Shown one piece after another: positions 60,709 through 64,000 of a stretch of DNA of 64,000 nucleotides. Both the position numbers and the translations under genes were made by a program. The notes beneath the pieces were generated by a model. The model saw only the letters and a program-made list of their open reading frames with translations, had not been told where the DNA came from and ran no database searches. Within the stretch, counting starts at the first letter, position 1. Each line of letters begins with the position of its first letter. The stretch comes from Chitinophaga oryziterrae (GTDB lineage: Bacteria; Bacteroidota; Bacteroidia; Chitinophagales; Chitinophagaceae): the NCBI RefSeq assembly GCF_009758125.1, contig NZ_WRXO01000001.1, forward strand, positions 1,488,001 to 1,552,000. The letters run 5' to 3'.

Positions 60709-61267
60709 AATGAATAATTTTGTGATTAATCGAGATTTCCCTACTCTGATCAAGGGTTTTCGGGTTCCCCCTTATTTCGCGAAATAACTTCAATTCAGTT
60801 TTTGGACCATCGAGATAACCTTCTGGATATTCACTTATCCCTTTACTATTATAAAAAGCACTAAAAGGATAACCATTCAGCTTATAATATTTCATAAAGA
60901 AATTTGCAGTATCCAACCCTACCACAACATCAGAATATTCCTTTAACCCATTCCGTTCTACAAAGTTGTTCATACCAACAAACCACGCTCCAGTTAATAA
61001 AACAAACTGCATATTATCCATTTCAACCATATTAGTTTTAATCTCCTCCATCTGCCGCTGGCAATAAGGACAATTGGGCTCAAAGAAAAATATTACAGTA
61101 GGTTTACCTTTCATCTGGCTGGTATGATAAATGGTCATACTATTGGGGCGTAGTAAATCAAAAGATGATAGGCTTTTTCCTTCCTTACCTGTAATCAAGT
61201 TTGTTTCTACAGGATGACTACATGAACTGAATACTAACGTTATGGCGGTGATTATAAGCAATTCCAA
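60503..61267 (-). CDS. Thioredoxin-like (redoxin) lipoprotein
   Basis: A 254-codon frame with a TTG start (no in-frame ATG upstream was found) and a lipobox-type leader ending in Cys16 (LVFSSC). The thioredoxin fold (about 35-165) has the active-site CPYC (Cys66, Cys69) in FFEPNCPYCQRQM and the cis-proline region NGYPFSAFYNSKG. The last 80 codons continue in frame through the small peptide gene on the same strand in another frame, overlapping it by about 200 nt; that tail looks non-domain-like and suggests a shifted or lost stop. It should act at the periplasmic face, keeping cysteines of the small peptide or imported substrates reduced or correctly paired (inferred). Confidence 0.7.
   Translation of the reverse strand: MELLIITAITLVFSSCSHPVETNLITGKEGKSLSSFDLLRPNSMTIYHTSQMKGKPTVIFFFEPNCPYCQRQMEEIKTNMVEMDNMQFVLLTGAWFVGMNNFVERNGLKEYSDVVVGLDTANFFMKYYKLNGYPFSAFYNSKGISEYPEGYLDGPKTELKLFREIRGNPKTLDQSREISINHKIIHYETRKIHARCYRSFSNCWWCLCFKSKQRFFPVLFDYHKYNWDFTYKLDNDKCTWHHYLLYTCSRRTYH
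60772..60787. promoter_or_regulatory. 16-bp perfect palindrome upstream of the peptide gene
   Basis: TTATTTCGCGAAATAA is its own reverse complement and lies about 64 bp before the small peptide start, inside the redoxin frame. It could be a regulator-binding site. Confidence 0.4.
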
Positions 61268-62206
61268 TCTATAAGGTATGGTAATGAAATTTACCGGGTT
61301 AATTTTATGATGTCCCGGAGTGATATAGGAACGGCAAGAAATAACACAGGCAGTTCATCCTATTTACCACATGATTTTGGAAACTCACGTACTAATTTGA
61401 TTGCTATTAGCTTTTCATATTTGGTGGAGGCAATTACAAGATTAACAACACCAAATATGAATTCTTATATTACATTTCATTTTTTTAAATAATAATCTGT
61501 ATTAAGATTAAGCCATTGATCTGTTCAATTTTTCAACCCCTTTTTATAGAAGGTAATCTTCGCCAGTTTATAGTTCTCCCAATACGGCTTCATCTCAACC
61601 GGTTGAAACGCTTTCTTGTATCTTACCATTTTATTAACTGTTGTTAATGACACTTTTCTATTTTTTTTTTGGCTACACACGTTTAGATATGCGTATAAGC
61701 TATTTTATAATTAATACTCGAGCTATATCATTATCTGGAATAGCCATAGAGAGTTTATATCAAGTACCCCGCATTCCCATTAATCCGTTAAAGTGGTGTA
61801 TATGGCTGATCCGACCCTACATCTTACCCAGCCGTGCAGCAGGAATAACCTGAATTAATATTCGCATCATTAATTCAACATCCTGGCAGTAATTATACCT
61901 GCACTTGCGTTCAGGCAAACACTTTTACCATTAATTTGACGGGGGTACTTGAGGTTTAAATGAAAAAAGCCAATGTAGTATTAGTAAGTTAGACCGGGAT
62001 GGGTATAACATTATCTGACTTAAAATAGAAATGCTTCTTTAGCTTGGGATTGAAGGTTTAAAACAACGTTATAATCGATATAGAGTTTTTAGTTTAATTG
62101 TTGTGATGTTCATCTTTCGTTCTATTCTGGATGTAAGTTAAATCAATAGAAAATGCGCGCAAAAGAAGTTGGCCAAAAAAGATTTTATTTGACAGAAACC
62201 GTTGAA
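61268..62206. other. Gene-poor, A+T-rich stretch
   Basis: No gene can be supported. A 34-codon minus-strand frame at 61525-61629 (MVRYKKAFQPVEMKPYWENY, then KLAKITFYKKG) looks like the tail of a real protein, but I do not recognise it; it may be a decay remnant. Other short frames have no family features. Confidence 0.4.
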
Positions 62207-62548
62207 CTAGTCAACGGCTCCGGTGAACCGGTAGTAGCTGGGAGCCTTATTGTGGACTCTTTTAAATGCACGGGAGAAAGTGGCAATAGAGCTGTATTCG
62301 AGGGTAAATGCGATCTCTCCGACGGTAGTACCTTTGATGAATTCTTCTTTAGCAAATTGCATGCATAATTCAAGATGATAACGGGCAATAGTTATTCCGA
62401 AAAGCTGTTTAAAGCCTTTGGTCAGTTTAGTTTCACTGATCTTATATTGTTCGCAAAGGTCCTCAATTTTAAATCTACGCTTGAAGTCTGTTGTGATTTC
62501 TAATTGTACCTTTTCTATGATTTTCCTTTCGGAGAAGGTTAATTTCAT
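62207..62548 (-). CDS. HTH-only AraC family protein
   Basis: A 113-residue protein that consists essentially of the AraC/XylS DNA-binding domain. Two helix-turn-helix units are visible (FKIEDLCEQYKISETKLTKG and TVGEIAFTLEYSSIATFSRA), ending with FKRVHNKAPSYYR. No ligand-binding domain precedes it, as in SoxS/MarA-type regulators. It stands alone in a sparse region with no divergent partner, so the target genes are unknown. The opposite-strand frame at 62153-62368 is its shadow. Confidence 0.8.
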   Translation of the reverse strand: MKLTFSERKIIEKVQLEITTDFKRRFKIEDLCEQYKISETKLTKGFKQLFGITIARYHLELCMQFAKEEFIKGTTVGEIAFTLEYSSIATFSRAFKRVHNKAPSYYRFTGAVD

Positions 62549-62870
62549 TTGAGGTAAGGTTTGAATTTGTACAAAACAATGAGTTGGACTTGTTCCTTGC
62601 TTCGGTTGGGGACAGACGGTTAACTTGAATATTGGGGCTACAGACTTTAAAAGTTAACAATTTGTCTATTTATCTATTGTACCATATAAATTTAAAACCC
62701 ACATTGGGAGCTAAATGTCGCCGAATAATAATATAAGTATATGAGGAAAATTGCTGTTAAGCTCATCAGGAAAGACAATACAAAGATATAGGATAAAAGC
62801 ATATTTTTTTACTCAAAAACATCTTTTTGATCTAATTTATTATTCCAATGCAATTATTGTAATTAAGTTT
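62549..62870. other. Intergenic region
   Basis: A+T-rich sequence between the AraC-type gene and the glycine-rich protein gene. I see no gene, hairpin or clear promoter in it. Confidence 0.5.
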
Positions 62871-63695
62871 TTAAGGCACCATTTTCTCCGGCTTCGCCAA
62901 TACCTGTTTTACCCTTATCGTACTGTTTTTATCCCCCCCGCTGCCGTCCATACTCCTGCGTCCCCCAAAACTGCCCAGATTCACCCCAAAACCGCCTCCT
63001 ATGCCTCCAGTGCCGCCACCCATACCAACACCGAGTCCTACACCGCCCATTCTGCCGCCACCTCGCGAACCTCCGCGCACAGCCATATCCTGATTCACGG
63101 TGATACTGTAAGCGATCTTATTCGCATACGCAGGTGTTATTCCTAGTTTTGACAATGGTATCACCAATTCTACATTCAGTGTATCTTTTTCGAGAGATAA
63201 TGCGGCGGCAATGCCTGTTTTATGCTGTGTTACGTCAACGGTTCCATCAGGCACGCCGGTAATCCCTTTTACACCGGCTTTGCCCATATATTGTTGCAGT
63301 CCGCTATAGACATCATCTGGTTGCTGGTGTGCGGGGTTATTACCGCCATATCGATGCTGTGCATAAAGGATACTTCCATCTATCTGTGGATAGGTAACGG
63401 ATGTATTTATCTGCTTCTTGCCTTTTATATTCACACCCAGACTGATACCTGTTCGCATAATATTCACCTGAGTAGCATCGTCCATTGTGCTGATGGCCAC
63501 ATATAAGTTAGTGGAGTCGTTGGATATCTCGTAAGCAAGCTGGATCTTCTCATCAAGATATTTCAGCGGCGTTTTCCATTCATTCAATATTCCGTCTGCA
63601 GTAACAGGCACTACTGCCCAGGTGTTGGAAGGAGTTTGTGCCTGTGCTAAAGATAGTAGGGAAATAGCTGATAAAAGGCAGGCTATTCTTTTCAT
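62871..63695 (-). CDS. Secreted CBM9-like protein with glycine-rich tail
   Basis: A 274-residue exported protein (signal peptide MKRIACLLSAISLLSLAQA). The first 190 residues look like a beta-sandwich of the CBM9/DOMON-like sort: DGILNEWKTPLKYLDEKIQL and NDSTNLYVAISTMDDATQVN match the pattern of such domains. Residues about 205-255 are a low-complexity glycine-rich tract (GGSRGGGRMGGVGLGVG and similar), followed by a short tail. Possible roles include sugar or heme binding, but no substrate is predictable. It is monocistronic. Confidence 0.65.
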   Translation of the reverse strand: MKRIACLLSAISLLSLAQAQTPSNTWAVVPVTADGILNEWKTPLKYLDEKIQLAYEISNDSTNLYVAISTMDDATQVNIMRTGISLGVNIKGKKQINTSVTYPQIDGSILYAQHRYGGNNPAHQQPDDVYSGLQQYMGKAGVKGITGVPDGTVDVTQHKTGIAAALSLEKDTLNVELVIPLSKLGITPAYANKIAYSITVNQDMAVRGGSRGGGRMGGVGLGVGMGGGTGGIGGGFGVNLGSFGGRRSMDGSGGDKNSTIRVKQVLAKPEKMVP

Positions 63696-63820
63696 ATAAA
63701 TAGAATTAGGTGTATTAGATGGTCCGGAAGCAGCAAGGTTAAAGCAGTATGTTGCTTAGGGAATGTTAAATCTGATCAATCATCCAAAGGTGTCTTTAAA
63801 GCAGTAAAATTTATCGATAG

Positions 63821-64000
63821 TTACCCGCATTTTGAAGAACCGCAATCTTTGCAGGTAAGGCATCCTTCCTGGTATTGCAGGTTGGTGGAATTACAATTCT
63901 GACACCGTTGCTTCTTTGTTTCCGTACCATCCGGTATATATCTTTTAAGCGCACGGGCCACGCCATTTTTCCATGTATTGATAGCTTCATCCAACTGAAG
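63821..64000 (-). CDS. nrdJ: B12-dependent ribonucleotide reductase, C-terminal fragment
   Basis: The 3' end of a minus-strand gene, 59 codons visible; the start lies beyond the window. The C-terminal tail CQNCNSTNLQYQEGCLTC followed by KDCGSSKCG is the zinc-ribbon and redox-active cysteine pair that ends adenosylcobalamin-dependent class II ribonucleotide reductases (family endings like EGCMTCPNCGYSKCG). A vitamin B12-dependent ribonucleoside-diphosphate reductase is therefore likely. It has no start codon inside the window. Confidence 0.8.
   Translation of the reverse strand, partial: LQLDEAINTWKNGVARALKRYIPDGTETKKQRCQNCNSTNLQYQEGCLTCKDCGSSKCG

Noticed and set aside
62153-62368. Plus-strand 71-aa ORF
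   Set aside because: It overlaps the AraC-type gene on the other strand, which has clear HTH motifs; the plus-strand frame shows none.
62871-63146. Plus-strand ORF 62751-63146 rich in Pro, Ser, Thr and Ala
   Set aside because: It is the complement of the glycine-rich tract of the minus-strand gene.

Overview
The window looks like a chromosome segment of a Bacteroidota bacterium, most likely Chitinophagaceae and close to Chitinophaga. Evidence: SusC/SusD pairs with an ECF sigma/FecR-type regulator pair, GH97, GH88/105 and GH99-like carbohydrate enzymes, GSCFA protein, a patatin-BamA fusion, MHS transporter, and many promoters with the Bacteroidota -7 box TAnnTTTG, several of them only 4-5 nt before the start codon. 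No rRNA, tRNA, CRISPR array or intact insertion sequence was seen.

Layout. 1-3.8 kb: the end of a polysaccharide utilisation cluster (GH88/105, GH97, GH99-like). 4-5 kb: SRPBCC-VOC fusion behind an internally deleted arsR gene whose paired operators survive. 5.2-8.2 kb: alpha/beta hydrolase, HxxxDG acyltransferase and a zinc-ribbon membrane protein. 8.2-10.8 kb: MarR-GNAT pair divergent from a serine hydrolase, sharing a perfect palindromic operator. 10.9-11.9 kb: luciferase-like oxidoreductase. 12.1-18.1 kb: glycan synthesis and ABC export operon (GT14, Wzm, Wzt with a C-terminal domain, three GT2 domains on two proteins). 18.3-20.7 kb: siderophore-type TonB receptor, followed by a 91-bp perfect hairpin. 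21-24.4 kb: histidine phosphatase and a lipoprotein/membrane protein/two-component operon. 24.6-27 kb: MarR with cysteine tail, a MocR regulator that lacks the PLP lysine, and a small ArsR. 27-33.7 kb: TetR-controlled YbhGFSR-like efflux operon with TolC. 33.7-37.5 kb: MocR regulator, Ogt, EamA exporter and GNAT-DinB fusion linked by a duplicated promoter element. 37.6-46.3 kb: housekeeping genes (NUDIX, RlmB, HMG-CoA lyase, GSCFA, MHS transporter, patatin, MiaE, BioF). 46.35-46.5 kb: MITE-like inverted repeat. 46.6-49 kb: penicillin acylase. 49.3-61.3 kb: a visibly A+T-richer block with ECF sigma, FecR, SusC, SusD, thioredoxin, S9 peptidase, a small secreted two-cysteine peptide and a thioredoxin-like lipoprotein. 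61.3-64 kb: gene-poor stretch, AraC-type HTH protein, glycine-rich secreted protein and the 3' end of nrdJ.

The most suggestive system is the 49-61 kb block. A regulated outer-membrane importer, a periplasmic thioredoxin and a prolyl-oligopeptidase face a small secreted peptide and a CPYC redoxin, which suggests handling of disulfide-containing peptides. This is inference. The strongest direct oddities are the lysine-less MocR protein, the arsR deletion remnant, the duplicated 39-bp regulatory element, the perfect 91-bp palindrome and the series of apparently leaderless genes.
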